The notes: generated from the letters alone by a model not told the origin. DNA of 64,000 bases from Mycogone perniciosa (GCA_025331125.1 JAOALB010000043.1:1-64000); one strand, 5' to 3'; positions 33,126-44,107 are shown, counted from the first letter of the stretch. Program-made: numbers and translations.

Positions 33126-34365
33126 TTTAGCCCGCCTGACAACGTATTGAGGGGTTTCAAGTAAGCTTACAGAGGGGTGTTCCGCAGAGAATTACGTGAA
33201 TCTCGAAAAGGGGGATTTCATCGTAGAGATGGGTGGACAAATGACGTAATTATGGTTTTGACTGTGAAGTGAATAGAGATATTAGTGTTCCGCATGGCTC
33301 ATGGAGTTCTGACGTGTTCATGCTTTGTCCATATCTAGCTATTCTCAACTACCGAAACTGTGGTTTTAACTAGCTGACAACGCCGTCATGCTCATTTCGC
33401 AACAATAAACTGTAATTCGGCGCCTACGTGCTGATTGATCCTATACATCTTATACGTCAACCTACTGTTCTAACAGGAGGCTTGGCCAAAATACTACAAG
33501 CTAATCTTCATCTCCAAATCCGTAGATGCTCCATCTGGTAAGCGGGGGACCATCTCACCCCGCCTTTAGCACGGATTATTACTATTAACGCTATTATAAT
33601 TGGATGAACTATTACTCATAGGCCGGACCAGCCAATCTTCATACTATTTCTTCTACGGAGTATTGATGCTAGTGCCTTGAAAGGAATACGAGCACAATGC
33701 GCCATGAGGCATTGTCAAAGGAGGAGTATGAACGTGTCGCAGTAGAAGTGTGACTGCTATGCATTGCCAAAGCCTTACCACAACTATTCGGAATCTATGA
33801 ACTGGAGGGCGATGGTGTGTACCGACATTAGAAGTATCTCCGTCATCCACTCTTGTGGAAACTGGGCCGCCGGTTCGGCACCGATTAGCCGGAGGTGGGA
33901 TATAAAGAAGAAGACGAATACCTTCGGTGACTCTTCTGGCTCACTGATAACCGGAAGTTGATCTTCAATCAATCACAAGTTGCTCATTCATTCATCCACT
34001 CTTTCTTCCTGTTTTCACTATTCCTCTCTTGTTCTTCTATCCGGCACCATGACTTCCGCCGCCTGGTAGTACGAAGTACTAGCAAGAGATTATACTCGTA
34101 ACTTAATTCCGGTACTTCGTACAGATCGTGCAAGTTCTCCGTATTGCTCTCTAAATAATATCATGTTTTTCGTTCTCGGTACCTTGAGCCAATGAAAATG
34201 CTCTCTTGAATGTGTTACTCCTACTAGTACGGAGAGTAGTTATGGAGAGTACGGAGTAAGCGAAGAGGGATTGGACGGCAGAATTAAAGCCACGTCATTA
34301 TAGACCGGACTACCATCGCACTCGCATTCGCATCAATTAATACTCCGTAGTATGTTGACTATTAC

Positions 34366-34567
34366 CTATCGGCTCGTCCTTTTGGGGGGCCGCGTAGTCG
34401 GGCACAAAACACCGGGACAAAGAGACAGATTTTCTAATATGGCAAACCCCATTTATATGGGGGCTTGTATACAAAAATGCATCTGGTATCTATAATTAAT
34501 GTATGGAGTACTCCGTACAACCACACTTATTACGCGAAAGTCGGCCCCCCAAAAGGGCGAGCCGATG
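34366..34567. mobile_element. MITE-like element with 25-bp inverted repeats and 6-bp target duplication
   Basis: The inverted repeats at 34368-34392 and 34542-34566 match in 24 of 25 bases (ATCGGCTCG, T/C, CCTTTTGGGGGGCCG). The direct repeat TATTAC flanks the element exactly on both sides (34360-34365 and 34568-34573), as expected of a target-site duplication. The 202-bp interior is non-coding, AT-rich, holds a small hairpin (CCCAT...ATGGG at about 34448-34461) and a GGAGTACTCCGTAC motif. Length, terminal repeats and duplication fit a non-autonomous transposon. The superfamily is not assignable from a 6-bp duplication. Confidence 0.75.
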
Positions 34568-34880
34568 TATTACTCGTAGTACGACCTCGGCTGTGTTGGT
34601 GGATTCCCGGTTTGATCACAGATCCCTCGGACAAGGCCTGATTCTCCCCCGACTTGACAAACAAACCATGGTGATAACATACATGCGGCATCATCAAAGT
34701 GTATGACAGTTTCGGAGCAGCAAATAAGCGAATGCGTGTTCCAGTTGTATCCAAGCCTCGTAGCATGCGGCGCCTTCTGTGAATGCCCCCGAGTATATAG
34801 CTAGTTGCATAGGCACCTCCGTTGTTCGCTTCTTCAGCAACGTTGACCTGGAGTTTCGTTCTTCTGCCAAGTTTGAACAT

Positions 34881-34927
34881 CTACTACTATATACTATATA
34901 CTATATACTATCTACTATCTACTATCC
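34881..34927. repeat. ACTATAT/CTACTAT tandem repeat
   Basis: About 45 bases of short ACTATAT and CTACTAT units ending 28 bases before the DUF4188 ATG. It may serve as a T/A-rich promoter element; this is inference. Confidence 0.75.
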
Positions 34928-34954
34928 TACCCTCGTGAGGAGACAGACGCCATA

Positions 34955-36113
34955 ATGGACTTTCAACATTTCGCCGAGCGCATAGCAAAAATACGGAAGC
35001 CTTCGCCGAAGGAAGCTGGCGGTAACGCGTTTCACAATGTCAGTATCATCGTTCATCGTTCAGATCTAGGTACACATGTTCAAGAACTAACATTGGTCAC
35101 GCTGCCGCACACAGCTTCTCCGTTCCAACTTCACCATCAGTACATGGCTTGCCCTCGGAGCCCTTTTGCAGGGCGCCTTGGTGCTTTTCACCCGCCCGAC
35201 CTACGCCTTGGCACCGACTGTCCTCTTACTGTCCTATCGCCTCACAACAACACTGCTTATGTCTATGGGAGTCATCCATAACTCGATGCTAGATGATGTA
35301 CTCATGGGCCGGTTTACGGTGCAATTACCGGACGAACATGGCAACGCGCCAAGCAAACCCTCAGAGCAAAAGATGGCCATCATCATGCTCAGCATAAGGC
35401 CAAACCAGTACGCAACAATGCTTCTTAATCCGGTCCTGTATCGAATCTAATAGGAATAGTCCCATGGGAATTTTTAGCCCTGGATATAACGAACTCAGCG
35501 GCTGGTTCAGAGATATGATTGAGGGCCTGGGAAAGGACAAAGAGAGCGGATGTGAGCACTCCATCTAGACCCCCGAAAAGTCTTGAATAAGCATCCCCAG
35601 CGGGCATATATTAACTGTTGTGATTTGTAGACCTTGGCTCTTCTTCCTGGTTGTCTTTCCGAGGTCGCCGCACCAGTGTCCAAAACATGGCCTGTCTCTA
35701 TTTCCGTTCCGCTGAGGATATCCACCGATTTGCACACGGTCCGGTGCATCGCGAGGGATGGAACTGGTGGAATACCATGATCAAAAAATACCCGCATATG
35801 TGCATCATGCACGAGCTGTACGAGGCGCCAAGCAACCGCTGGGAGAACGTCTTTGTCAACTATCACATGAGTGGAATTGGTATGTTGCGACTGCTATTGC
35901 TGTACACACTTCAAGAGACTATAACTAACACTTTTGTGTGATTCAGGCAGCATCAATGCCCCGATCATCCAGGATGGGCAGGAATTCAGTCCAATTTTTA
36001 ACGCCGACCGCGGTCTTCTTAAGACTCATAAGACTCGATTAGGAAAACAGGAGAATGGCTCGCATGGCGAGAAGCAGCACGGTTATATGGGCCAAGGCCA
36101 TGATTTGGCGTAG
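34955..36113 (+). CDS. DUF4188 family protein (monooxygenase-like)
   Basis: Five exons: 34955-35038, 35115-35407, 35454 or 35460-35551, 35631-35879, 35947-36113. The product has about 293-295 residues. Visible: a short N-terminal stretch, two adjacent hydrophobic segments (about 30-75, FTISTWLALGALLQGALVL and ALAPTVLLLSYRL), then the soluble domain with MGIFSPGYNELSGWFRDM, YLGSSSWLSF, VQNMACLYFRSAEDIHRFAH, EGWNWWNTM, and a C-terminal HELYEAPSNRWENVFVNYH. This order is that of fungal DUF4188 proteins, often found beside oxidative metabolic genes and likely of dimeric alpha-beta barrel (monooxygenase-like) fold. Exon 1 has a weak GTCAGT donor. Two acceptors six bases apart for exon 3 both keep the frame. 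Function unknown. Confidence 0.8.
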
Positions 36114-37033
36114 ATGGAGGGCCAAGGCTCTTTGGCAACGTATTAAAGCATGGGAGGTTTACTCTCACAGAAGGTTTGTGTAAGAGATTATGCTGTTGAT
36201 ATGGTTAACTGCTTCATGTAAGAGATTATTTAAATTTTAGCAGTATATACACAATACATTGAAATTCCATTTCTCAATACTGTTGTGCTCTGTTGGAATT
36301 TAATAGAGTAGGTAATGAACTCATAGTAGCAAGACAATGTTAGTTTCGGCGCCATTGTCAACGTTCCCCTCAAAAATTCTAGAATCAGACTTTGGAAACA
36401 ATTCCACACTTTTAAATTGGACAATATTGCTCAGGTTGAGGGTAGTAATCAGGGCCATAGAGCCAAGTCGGAACCACAGTATCAGTAGCAGCTAAGAATG
36501 GCGGCCCACGTCCTGGCTGGCACAGCGGAACAGGCGCTCGCGACTCTCTATCATAACGGGCAGTTGCAGCCTCTTAAGGACGTTGCTATTGAATTCCTAC
36601 TCGCGCAGTTTGCCTGTAATCTTCGCGCGCTGCATCTTCATTCTGCCCAGTGTGAAGCGGGTACAGGTCGTTGTCATGCCAGGACCTTCGAGCAGGAGTG
36701 CCAAGAGATAACAGGTATGCAATACAAGGCTCACTACGCGCCACGACTCGGGACCAAAATCAGGAGCCAGAGTTCTAAAAAGCGCGCATAATAGTGTGGC
36801 GATATTACGGTACATCAACGGACGTACGGAGACGTGTGGGGCCGACTTTTGCGGAGGTCCGGGCACCCAGATTCGGAGTCACGGAGCATTGAACCCGGCA
36901 ACCTCGGAAGCGAAATATATCACTGCCACGTGAGGCCGTGGAACAGGCCATGGGCATTACTCTGAGCCCCGCTATCCGTAGTGTTCTCTCCTCTTCTTGA
37001 CAACACCCAACAGTCTCTTAGTCGTCCTGGGAT
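36114..37033. other. Intergenic region
   Basis: No supported gene. A 97-codon open frame at 36498-36791 has an ATG but no recognisable motif. The last 150 bases are the likely promoter of the DUF6454 gene. Confidence 0.4.
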
Positions 37034-38266
37034 ATGGCCTCCAACAGTCATTCACCCGTGGGTCGAAATGATGACGGCGACGATGGCCAGGGTGTCACAA
37101 AATGGGCTGCCTACAGCCCGTCAAGGCGGAGTCGACTTCTTCTCCTGTTGACTACTTCACTGGTTACTATTGTCGCCTTGGCCATCCTTTCGCCTTTTAG
37201 GAACGTGCGTCTCGGATTTGAACTTGGATCAGATATGAAGCCTTCAAACAGCTTCGTTGCGTGTGGGCCATTAGTCAGTGCGCTCAATGTCACCTACTAT
37301 CGAAACGTATCCTTGGCACCATCTCCGCTCTCGCTATCCCATGCGGCATCCGACGGCGAGGCCATCATTAAGTTGTTTCAAAACCTCGGCCGCTCAACCA
37401 TCTGGAAGAGCATAGCTAATATCAGTTTTGAGGGCGATACGTTTGAACCAGAAGGCATTGTGCGCCTTGGTGAGGATCGCTATGTGGTCAGCTGCGGAGA
37501 ATACACCGAGAGCACCAAAAAGTACCCTCATATCATTAACGGCACGGACAGGAGTGTAGGGCAAGGTTTCGCGCACTTGATGGTATACAACGGCAAAGGG
37601 GAACGTATTGCGGATGCGACTATTACCAAGCAAGGCTCTGAGGAATATCACAATGGGGGGATCGACTTCGATGGCGAGTTCATCTGGGGCACTGTCGCTC
37701 AATATCGTCCTAACACGACGGCTTATGTCTACAAGACCAGTCCGATGACCTTGGAATCGCAGATTGTTCTGCGCTATGCTGACCATCTTGGTGGCATTGT
37801 GCATAATACACCAGACAACTCCATTACCAGCCTCCACTGGGGTTCCCGCAATGCTTCCACATGGAATCTCAACCGCACTAAGGCAGGATGCAACGAGTCT
37901 CCAAAGCCGAGGACGGTGACACGGAATCCGAGCTACTTTGTCGACTATCAGGACTGCAAGTGGCTGGGGCATAGCAAATTCTACGGCGGTAAAAGCATCA
38001 TGCTGTGCTCTGGCGTCGCGTCTATGGGCAGCTACAATCTCGGGGGTGTTGCGCTCGTTGACGTTGCGACCATGACGCCTCTGGCAGAGGTGCCGATTAC
38101 ACTGGAGAGTACGCTTGGTGTGCGGCTCACGCAGAATCCTGTCGACGTGAGTATCAAGGAAGGCAAGTTGAGGTTCTATTGGATGCCAGACCAGCATAAC
38201 AGTACGTTGTATATATATGAAGCCCAGCCGAGCAGTCCATTTCAATACGGCGGTGGTTCTGGATGA
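37034..38266 (+). CDS. DUF6454 family membrane-anchored protein
   Basis: Intronless, 410 residues. A basic N-terminus (SPSRRSR) precedes one hydrophobic segment (about residues 35-54, LLLLLTTSLVTIVALAILSP), so a type II signal anchor is likely, with the bulk of the protein lumenal or outside. The rest reads like a beta-propeller: FEGDTFEPEGIVRLGEDRYV, SCGEYTES, GFAHLMVYNGKGERIADATI, EEYHNGGIDFDGEFIWGTVA, YADHLGGIVHNTPDNSITSL, WGSRNASTWNLNR. I recognise this as the DUF6454 pattern shared by fungi and bacteria; no activity is established. Several N-x-S/T sites are consistent with secretion. The ATG at 37034 is used. Confidence 0.8.
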   Translation: MASNSHSPVGRNDDGDDGQGVTKWAAYSPSRRSRLLLLLTTSLVTIVALAILSPFRNVRLGFELGSDMKPSNSFVACGPLVSALNVTYYRNVSLAPSPLSLSHAASDGEAIIKLFQNLGRSTIWKSIANISFEGDTFEPEGIVRLGEDRYVVSCGEYTESTKKYPHIINGTDRSVGQGFAHLMVYNGKGERIADATITKQGSEEYHNGGIDFDGEFIWGTVAQYRPNTTAYVYKTSPMTLESQIVLRYADHLGGIVHNTPDNSITSLHWGSRNASTWNLNRTKAGCNESPKPRTVTRNPSYFVDYQDCKWLGHSKFYGGKSIMLCSGVASMGSYNLGGVALVDVATMTPLAEVPITLESTLGVRLTQNPVDVSIKEGKLRFYWMPDQHNSTLYIYEAQPSSPFQYGGGSG

Positions 38267-38868
38267 TGACGGGATAGGGAATTGGCGATATTTCCAGTCC
38301 AAAATCGGGTTATATGGCTGAGAATCGGATGTCTTGGAAGCTGATGCTGGTGCTTTGAACTCTGCGAATGGACACCAATTCCTATCCAACCTTGCAATGT
38401 AACGTATGTATCTACGAAGTAGATTGTCCGTTTTTATAATATGTTTTCGTGATTTGCCCACTTCACATTACGCGTCGTGTCGTTGGCCAAGACGGCCATT
38501 ACGATTTTGCTCAGGCAGACGATATTGATTGAGCCAATGGCCACTCCTCATTTCCAAAACGTCTTACGTGGCGATGCCTTCACTGCTGCCTTGGAGACAT
38601 AATAGGCATCGCGTTTGTTGTGGCCATCATGAGCCAACCAGGCAGCCTGTTTGCTCTAAAATAAAAATAAAACACCATCTCAGCTGCCTAGCTGGGGTAT
38701 TGGGCGCCCTTGACGCCCAGCCTCCTGTTTTATTTTAATCCAATAATGGACTCTTCGAGGGCTTTTTTTATTAACTCCTCAGATCAGCTTTGAGCACACA
38801 AGACTACTCTACGTTGTACTGGGCGCTTTCCTACAAAGTAGTGGTAGGCTTATTCGGCAACCACCAAC
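38267..38868. other. Intergenic region
   Basis: 3' flank of DUF6454 and upstream of the 2EXR gene. Nothing supported. Confidence 0.4.
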
Positions 38869-39879
38869 ATGGAACTATCACCAGAAGCAGAAGATATGGG
38901 AACCACCTCAAAGGAATGGTCGTTCAACTTCACGAGTCTTCCATCTGAGATCCGCGATCTCATCTGGGAAGCCACTCTCCCATCAGCTCGCATCTTTCAC
39001 GTCAGTGGCACCACCGACCTGGGCCGCACAGCTGGACCAGACGACCTCCCCGAGAAGTTCTTCAAGTTCTACATCAAATATTCTCCTCCCATCACTACTC
39101 GTATATGCAGAGAATCTCGCGCTGTCGCCCTTCGCCATGGCGGCTTCTTCCTCTCGCCTCATCCACTGCGCCCAGGGCCATGGTTCAGCCCGCGGCGCGA
39201 CATTCTCTACTTTGATCGCAACCAGAGGCATACGCTCCGACCCAGGCGTGGCAAGCAAGCTATCTTCGTTCGGGGCTGGGATCGAGTATTAAACGTGGGG
39301 CTTGAGTGGCGAGCCTGGTTCCGCGACGTGCCTCGACCAGTGCCGGGACTGGATATGCGACTTCACTGGAGAAGTGTTATTCATGCGCTGTATCTCTACA
39401 TGCCGAACTTGAAGGGCATTCACTATATACTGCCCAGAGTGCGTCACAAAGGCGACGTGGCATTGGGAAGAGAGCCGTACGGCGTGGCCAGGTACCCACC
39501 TGATCTGTTGACTCTTCCAGAAGCCACAGGAATCCCATGGGAGAAAGCAAGAGGCCTGAGGGTCTCTAATCCCGGTGCAGGGTCATTTTCTGCAACCCAA
39601 GGAGGGGCGGCGAGTGCAAGTGGCATCCCAGCCTACCTCACGACCTGGAAGCAGATTCGGGAGGATATTAAACGGTCTCTGGAGTCTGATGACGATGGTG
39701 GGGATCAGGAGGTTGAGTTAGACTGGACTATCGAGGAAGAGAATGTTGAATCCGAGCAGGTGAATGTATCGGGCTGGCTCCCAAGAGATGTACGCCCAGA
39801 GGTCATAGGATGGTGGTTGTTGAGATGTGGTGTACCTGAAGAGCATGGGGACCCCAATGCCATAGCCTTTTTGACTTGA
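38869..39879 (+). CDS. 2EXR domain-containing protein
   Basis: Intronless, 336 residues. The N-terminal 2EXR domain (about residues 18-125) opens with FNFTSLPSEIRDLIWEATLP and contains PITTRICRESRAVALRHGGF and PRRDILYFDRN, the pattern of a large family of fungal proteins of unknown function that is strongly expanded in plant and insect associates. The C-terminal half has a Gly/Ala/Ser-rich linker (about 235-255) and an acidic stretch. No catalytic motif or signal peptide is seen. Confidence 0.82.
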   Translation: MELSPEAEDMGTTSKEWSFNFTSLPSEIRDLIWEATLPSARIFHVSGTTDLGRTAGPDDLPEKFFKFYIKYSPPITTRICRESRAVALRHGGFFLSPHPLRPGPWFSPRRDILYFDRNQRHTLRPRRGKQAIFVRGWDRVLNVGLEWRAWFRDVPRPVPGLDMRLHWRSVIHALYLYMPNLKGIHYILPRVRHKGDVALGREPYGVARYPPDLLTLPEATGIPWEKARGLRVSNPGAGSFSATQGGAASASGIPAYLTTWKQIREDIKRSLESDDDGGDQEVELDWTIEEENVESEQVNVSGWLPRDVRPEVIGWWLLRCGVPEEHGDPNAIAFLT

Positions 39880-40497
39880 ATTGAAACAGTGTATGATGAG
39901 AGCAACAATAGAATGGAGGTCTCTTTTGGCAGTCGTCATGATGCCTCTCCACGAATGCTGTAACATCTTCACTTCTCGATGAAGTGTCAACTTGAATACA
40001 CATTTTTAATTTCCCATTGGGGCGGCGAAGCACATTGCCACGGTTTCTGTAGGCATCTAATAGTTGATTAGGCACTATTTTGCGAAGTACGCAGTAATAC
40101 GACTACTCCGTACTCCGTACTCCGTAAGGAGATAGGACTTTGAGCTTTTGGGGATTCCGATCCCTGCCTCTAAGCGGCCTCTAAGCTCAGCCTCATTCTC
40201 AAGAATCTCATAGGCAACAGCCGACACTAGCAGCGCTCCCTCTGTACCGAGATCCAGTCGGCGAATTAGACATAGACAAATCAGCCTCTCCATGTAGGAC
40301 TCTGACTCCTTATACTAAAGATGGACACCTGTTCGAAATGACGTCGTTTTAGTCATCGTTGAAAATAGTTAAATATCATTGGTCTTCATGTTCACTCTCA
40401 TGTCTCATCACCACCATCGTCGACTTACAATCAGGTCTATCCCACCACTTTTAATCCGCTCAAAGTCTTCTCTCTTGATCCTTCACAACAAACAACC
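39880..40497. other. Intergenic region with triple TACTCCG repeat
   Basis: No gene. TACTCCGTACTCCGTACTCC at 40104-40123 is a tandem form of the dispersed motif. Confidence 0.5.
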
Positions 40498-41402
40498 ATG
40501 CTAAACTGGCTCGGCCGTAAATCCGGTTCTTCGAAGGGACAACCCTCTGGAAGCAGCAAGATGCCGGGACCTAATATCATTCAGACAAACTACACCTCCA
40601 ACGCCATCGACATCCCGGACACATTCCTCACTGGCCCACCCTCTAAGCCAGTCACTTCAACACCCGTCGCCTTTGCATCTTCCAAAGTCCCTGAATACGA
40701 TGGCTGCACCGCTTTCATCCTCGACAACGTCCTCTCCTTGGAAGAGTGCAACGAACTCATTGCTCTCGCTGAAGCATCCGTCCCAACTGAAAACCCCGAC
40801 GACTCACCATGGAAGCCCGCGCTTGTTTCCCTGGGACCCGGATTAGAGACCTCCGCGCCAGACTACCGGAACAGCGACAGAATCATTTGGGATAACCAGA
40901 TTCTTGTAGATCGCCTCTGGCAACGCTGCAAACAAGCCGAAGGTGTAGAACAGCTTCTTGCAGAAATCCCCGACTACAATCCTCTACCTGGCAAGTGGAA
41001 GTTCCTCCGCTGGAACGAGCGGATGCGATTCCTCAAGTACACTCCCGGCATGTTCTTCAAGCGTACGTCATTTCCCCCTTATGGTGAGTGACACGACTTC
41101 TAATAACCTGACTAGCTCACTGCGATGGTCCTTACTACACCAAAATTGGGGACCGTGTGATATTGACCAAGTATACCGTCCAGCTCTATCTTAACGATGC
41201 TGGTCTTGTTGGCGGCGCGACGTCATTCTTGTCGCGTGACAAGAAAAGACGGTTAGATGTCAGCCCCAAGGCGGGAAGCCTGCTCATCTTCCAACACGCT
41301 CGCCTGTTCCACGAGGGAGCGGAGGTGAAGCGTGGTGTCAAGTACACTGTGAGGACTGATATCATGTACGAGTGGGAACAGGATGAGTCCAGGGAGGAGT
41401 AG
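40498..41402 (+). CDS. 2-oxoglutarate/Fe(II)-dependent dioxygenase (prolyl 4-hydroxylase-like)
   Basis: Two exons (40498-41062, 41116-41402; 53-nt intron) encode 283 residues. The iron ligands are visible: His and Asp in FFKPHCDGPYYTK, whose PHCD is completed across the intron, and the distal His in ARLFHEGAEV. The 2-oxoglutarate-binding basic residue fits YTVRTDIMYEW. VQLYLNDAGLVGGATSFL is the core double-stranded beta-helix. The N-terminal 70 residues are low-complexity. The substrate is unknown; fungal members act on proteins or small molecules. The 3' end converges on Prp2 with 110 bases between the stops. Confidence 0.88.
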
Positions 41403-41512
41403 AACAACGGGCTGCAACGTGAATGGTAGCGGAGGGACTGATGATTTGATTCCAAGGGTATCGTGATTATTCGTAAACTATTTGATACATGGCGTGCATT
41501 AATTTTATATCG

Positions 41513-44107
41513 TTATCTCCCCTGCTTGGGCATTTTCTTTTCTTCCAGAGCCTCAACATCCTTCTTCTTGTGAAAGTGCGGCGCCAGCTCTGCCAACCAT
41601 TTGGGCTCAATCGGCATTACACTCCTCATATATTCCTTTGCTGTCTGGACCAGCTCAAAGTAGATCACCATTTTCTCCGGAGGATTCACCGACATGAGTA
41701 CGCTGCTCGGGTGAATCCATACCGACGTGCCATTCTTCACCGTTCGATAGCTGCTGCCACTCTTTTGCAGCCTTGCAGCATTGGGGAAGAAGCCAGCGGT
41801 GATGGCACGCTTGATCGGGCGAAGGTTATTGGCACCGCATGTCGATTGTCCAACCTCAACGCGCTCACAAAGCTTAGCAAGCTGCTCTCTCACGTCCCGA
41901 GCGCGGGTGAGAGACCGCTGCTGTAGGAAGTTCTCTCGTGCCCAGATTGGCGAGAAATCGCTGTCCACCCACTGGTTCCACACATTAAGGAGCGTGATGT
42001 GGTCACCCCCATTATTGACAGTGAAGCGGCCACGGGCACTATCGGCGAAGACCTTCTTGTTTTTGGGCCGGAAAAAGAGGGATGAGGCTTCACCCAGCAT
42101 GGATACTATGGAGAGTACTTCCTCGACACAACCCTCTTTATCGGCGGCCAGTATGGTCTTTGCCAACATGGGATCTGTGGGGAATTCGGCCATCTGGCGT
42201 CCAAGTTTGGTCATCTCGCCTTTGTGATTCAGGGCCTGGAGAGCAAAAAGCTGATTGAGGGCACCGATAAGGGCCTCTGTAGGAGGTGGATCCATAAACT
42301 CAAAATCCAGCAACTCGTTGATGCCAAGAGACTTCAGCTGCAGAACAACACCGTTGAGATTTGTCCGCTGTATTTCGGGAAGCGGTGACTCGTCCATTTC
42401 GTTCATGTAGGCATACTTGGTATATAGTCGATAACATTTGCCAGGCCCGACACGCCCAGCACGGCCGCTACGTTGGTTGGCCGAGGCTCGGGAGCAGGGC
42501 ACAACAACTAGATTGGACATGCCTGTCGCTGGGTTGTATACATTCTCTTTGACATAGCCAGGGTCTATGACATACACAATGCCATCGATAGTCAAACTTG
42601 TTTCGGCAATGTTCGTAGCCAAAACCACCTTGCGCGCACCTTCTGGTGTCGGCTCAAAGATCTTGGCCTGAAGCTCAGCGGGCAAGTTGGCATAAATCGG
42701 GCAGATGATCAGCTCTTTGATACGACTGCCTAGCTTCTTTGCCATTTCGGAAATCTCCAGTTCAGCAGATTCGATTTCGTCCTGACCAGTGAGGAAGATG
42801 AGAATATCGCCTTGGCCTTGCGAGGTATGGATTTGGAACACTGTCGAGACGGCTGCGGTCAGATAGTTGGCCTCTGGAGCCGGCGTATAGTAAATATCCA
42901 CGGGATACCGTCGACCGGGGATATTGAAGATGGGGGCGTCGTCAAAGTACTGAGCAAACTTCTCCGCGTTCATGGTGGCAGAAGAGATGAGCAGCTTTAG
43001 ATCTTTCCGTTCCCGCGCCAAATCCTTTACGAGAGCAAGTAGAATGTCTGTATGCACTGTCCGCTCGTGGGCCTCGTCGATCATCAGGGCAGAATAGCTG
43101 GCGAGGTCCGGCTCCGTCATGAATTCTCGTAATAACATGCCGTCCGTCATGTACTTGAGAACTGTCTTATCGGTCGTGCGGTCTTCGAAACGAATGGAAT
43201 AGCCGACTTCATTTCCCAGCTTGACACCCACTTCATCAGCGACACGAGCCGCCACGCTCATCGCTGCCACTCGTCGAGGTTGTGTGCACCCGACCTTCAT
43301 GCCACCTTTTGTATAACCAGCCTCGTGAAGATATTGTGGTAGCTGTGTAGTCTTGCCGCTACCAGTCTCGCCCACAATGACCAAGACCTGATACTGCTCC
43401 AGCGCCTCCAAAAACTGGTCTCGGTACTGGTAGATGGGTAGACTCTTCCTTGTCTCTTGAATCGACAACGCCTTCTTCTCCGCAGCTTCGATTTGCGCTT
43501 CTCGAAACCGCTGTTCTCCTGTCATCTTCTGGTCTCCGGCCATTCGCGAATCCAGCTTCCATTGAATGAACTGGGACTCATCCAAGACAAAATCGTAGTC
43601 ATCGTTCTCTCTCTCTGGGCGCTGACCGTGTGCTTTGGCTTTAGCAACCTGCTCCCTCTCCCATTCTTCTTCCTCTGTGACGAACTTCTCCCGACCGTAT
43701 TCATCTCGTTCGACGTGTTCGACGTGGCGCTTGTAGAGGGCTTCTTCTTTCTTCTTGCGATCGAGCTTTCCCTTCTCCGTGAGGTAGTCCTCAGGCATCA
43801 CGTATCCATCTCGATGATCATCAATCCTGCGCCTCTCCTCCGCCAAGCGCAACCTCTCCCTTTTCTCCGCATACTCGGCAGCTTCTTTTTCTGATAGCCT
43901 CACACCGCGGCGGACATCGCGGGCTGTTTCGTCAACTTCTTCGCGGAACCGAGTCGATATTTGCGCCTCTCGTTTGTTGAAATACTCCTGGCGCGATCTC
44001 TCTCTGATTTTGTGAAGTGCAGCTTCGTCTAAGGCAGCAGCGTCTCCTTCGAGCTTTCTTTTCTTATTCTGGTCCGCAGAGGACGACGATGGTGGTGGCG
44101 GCGCCAT
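41513..44107 (-). CDS. prp2: Pre-mRNA-splicing DEAH-box ATP-dependent RNA helicase Prp2 (DHX16 type)
   Basis: Intronless, 864 residues. Prp2 drives the catalytic activation of the spliceosome before the first transesterification. Residues 1-210 are a charged helical region (RERSRQEYFNKREAQ) typical of this family. Helicase motifs: GETGSGKTTQ (I), TQPRRVAAMSVAARVA (Ia), DEAHERT (II), SATMNAEKF (III), VLATNIAETSLTIDG (V) and QRSGRAGRVGPGKCYRLYT (VI). The HA2 and OB regions follow. LDFEFMDPPPTEALI and NGTSVWIHPSSVL near the end match DHX16/Prp2 and Cdc28 rather than Prp22 or Prp43; separation from Prp22 rests on the missing S1 domain. The start is the ATG at 44107. The frame upstream to 44203 lacks a better one. 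Confidence 0.9.
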   Translation of the reverse strand: MAPPPPSSSSADQNKKRKLEGDAAALDEAALHKIRERSRQEYFNKREAQISTRFREEVDETARDVRRGVRLSEKEAAEYAEKRERLRLAEERRRIDDHRDGYVMPEDYLTEKGKLDRKKKEEALYKRHVEHVERDEYGREKFVTEEEEWEREQVAKAKAHGQRPERENDDYDFVLDESQFIQWKLDSRMAGDQKMTGEQRFREAQIEAAEKKALSIQETRKSLPIYQYRDQFLEALEQYQVLVIVGETGSGKTTQLPQYLHEAGYTKGGMKVGCTQPRRVAAMSVAARVADEVGVKLGNEVGYSIRFEDRTTDKTVLKYMTDGMLLREFMTEPDLASYSALMIDEAHERTVHTDILLALVKDLARERKDLKLLISSATMNAEKFAQYFDDAPIFNIPGRRYPVDIYYTPAPEANYLTAAVSTVFQIHTSQGQGDILIFLTGQDEIESAELEISEMAKKLGSRIKELIICPIYANLPAELQAKIFEPTPEGARKVVLATNIAETSLTIDGIVYVIDPGYVKENVYNPATGMSNLVVVPCSRASANQRSGRAGRVGPGKCYRLYTKYAYMNEMDESPLPEIQRTNLNGVVLQLKSLGINELLDFEFMDPPPTEALIGALNQLFALQALNHKGEMTKLGRQMAEFPTDPMLAKTILAADKEGCVEEVLSIVSMLGEASSLFFRPKNKKVFADSARGRFTVNNGGDHITLLNVWNQWVDSDFSPIWARENFLQQRSLTRARDVREQLAKLCERVEVGQSTCGANNLRPIKRAITAGFFPNAARLQKSGSSYRTVKNGTSVWIHPSSVLMSVNPPEKMVIYFELVQTAKEYMRSVMPIEPKWLAELAPHFHKKKDVEALEEKKMPKQGR

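Larger units (their letters stand above)
33126..34954. other. Intergenic region with a MITE-like element
   Basis: About 1.8 kb without a supported gene. It contains several TACGGAGTA copies (33652, about 34070, 34220-34260), a MITE-like element (34366-34567) and a tandem ACTATAT repeat just upstream of the DUF4188 gene. Confidence 0.5.

Noticed and set aside
36498..36791. A 97-codon ATG-started frame
   Set aside because: No recognisable family, no signal peptide, and an internal GTATGC that could be a donor. Support is too weak for a gene.
37394..38461. A 355-codon open frame on the minus strand
   Set aside because: It is antisense to the DUF6454 gene, has no domain motif, and arises from the codon composition of the plus-strand gene.
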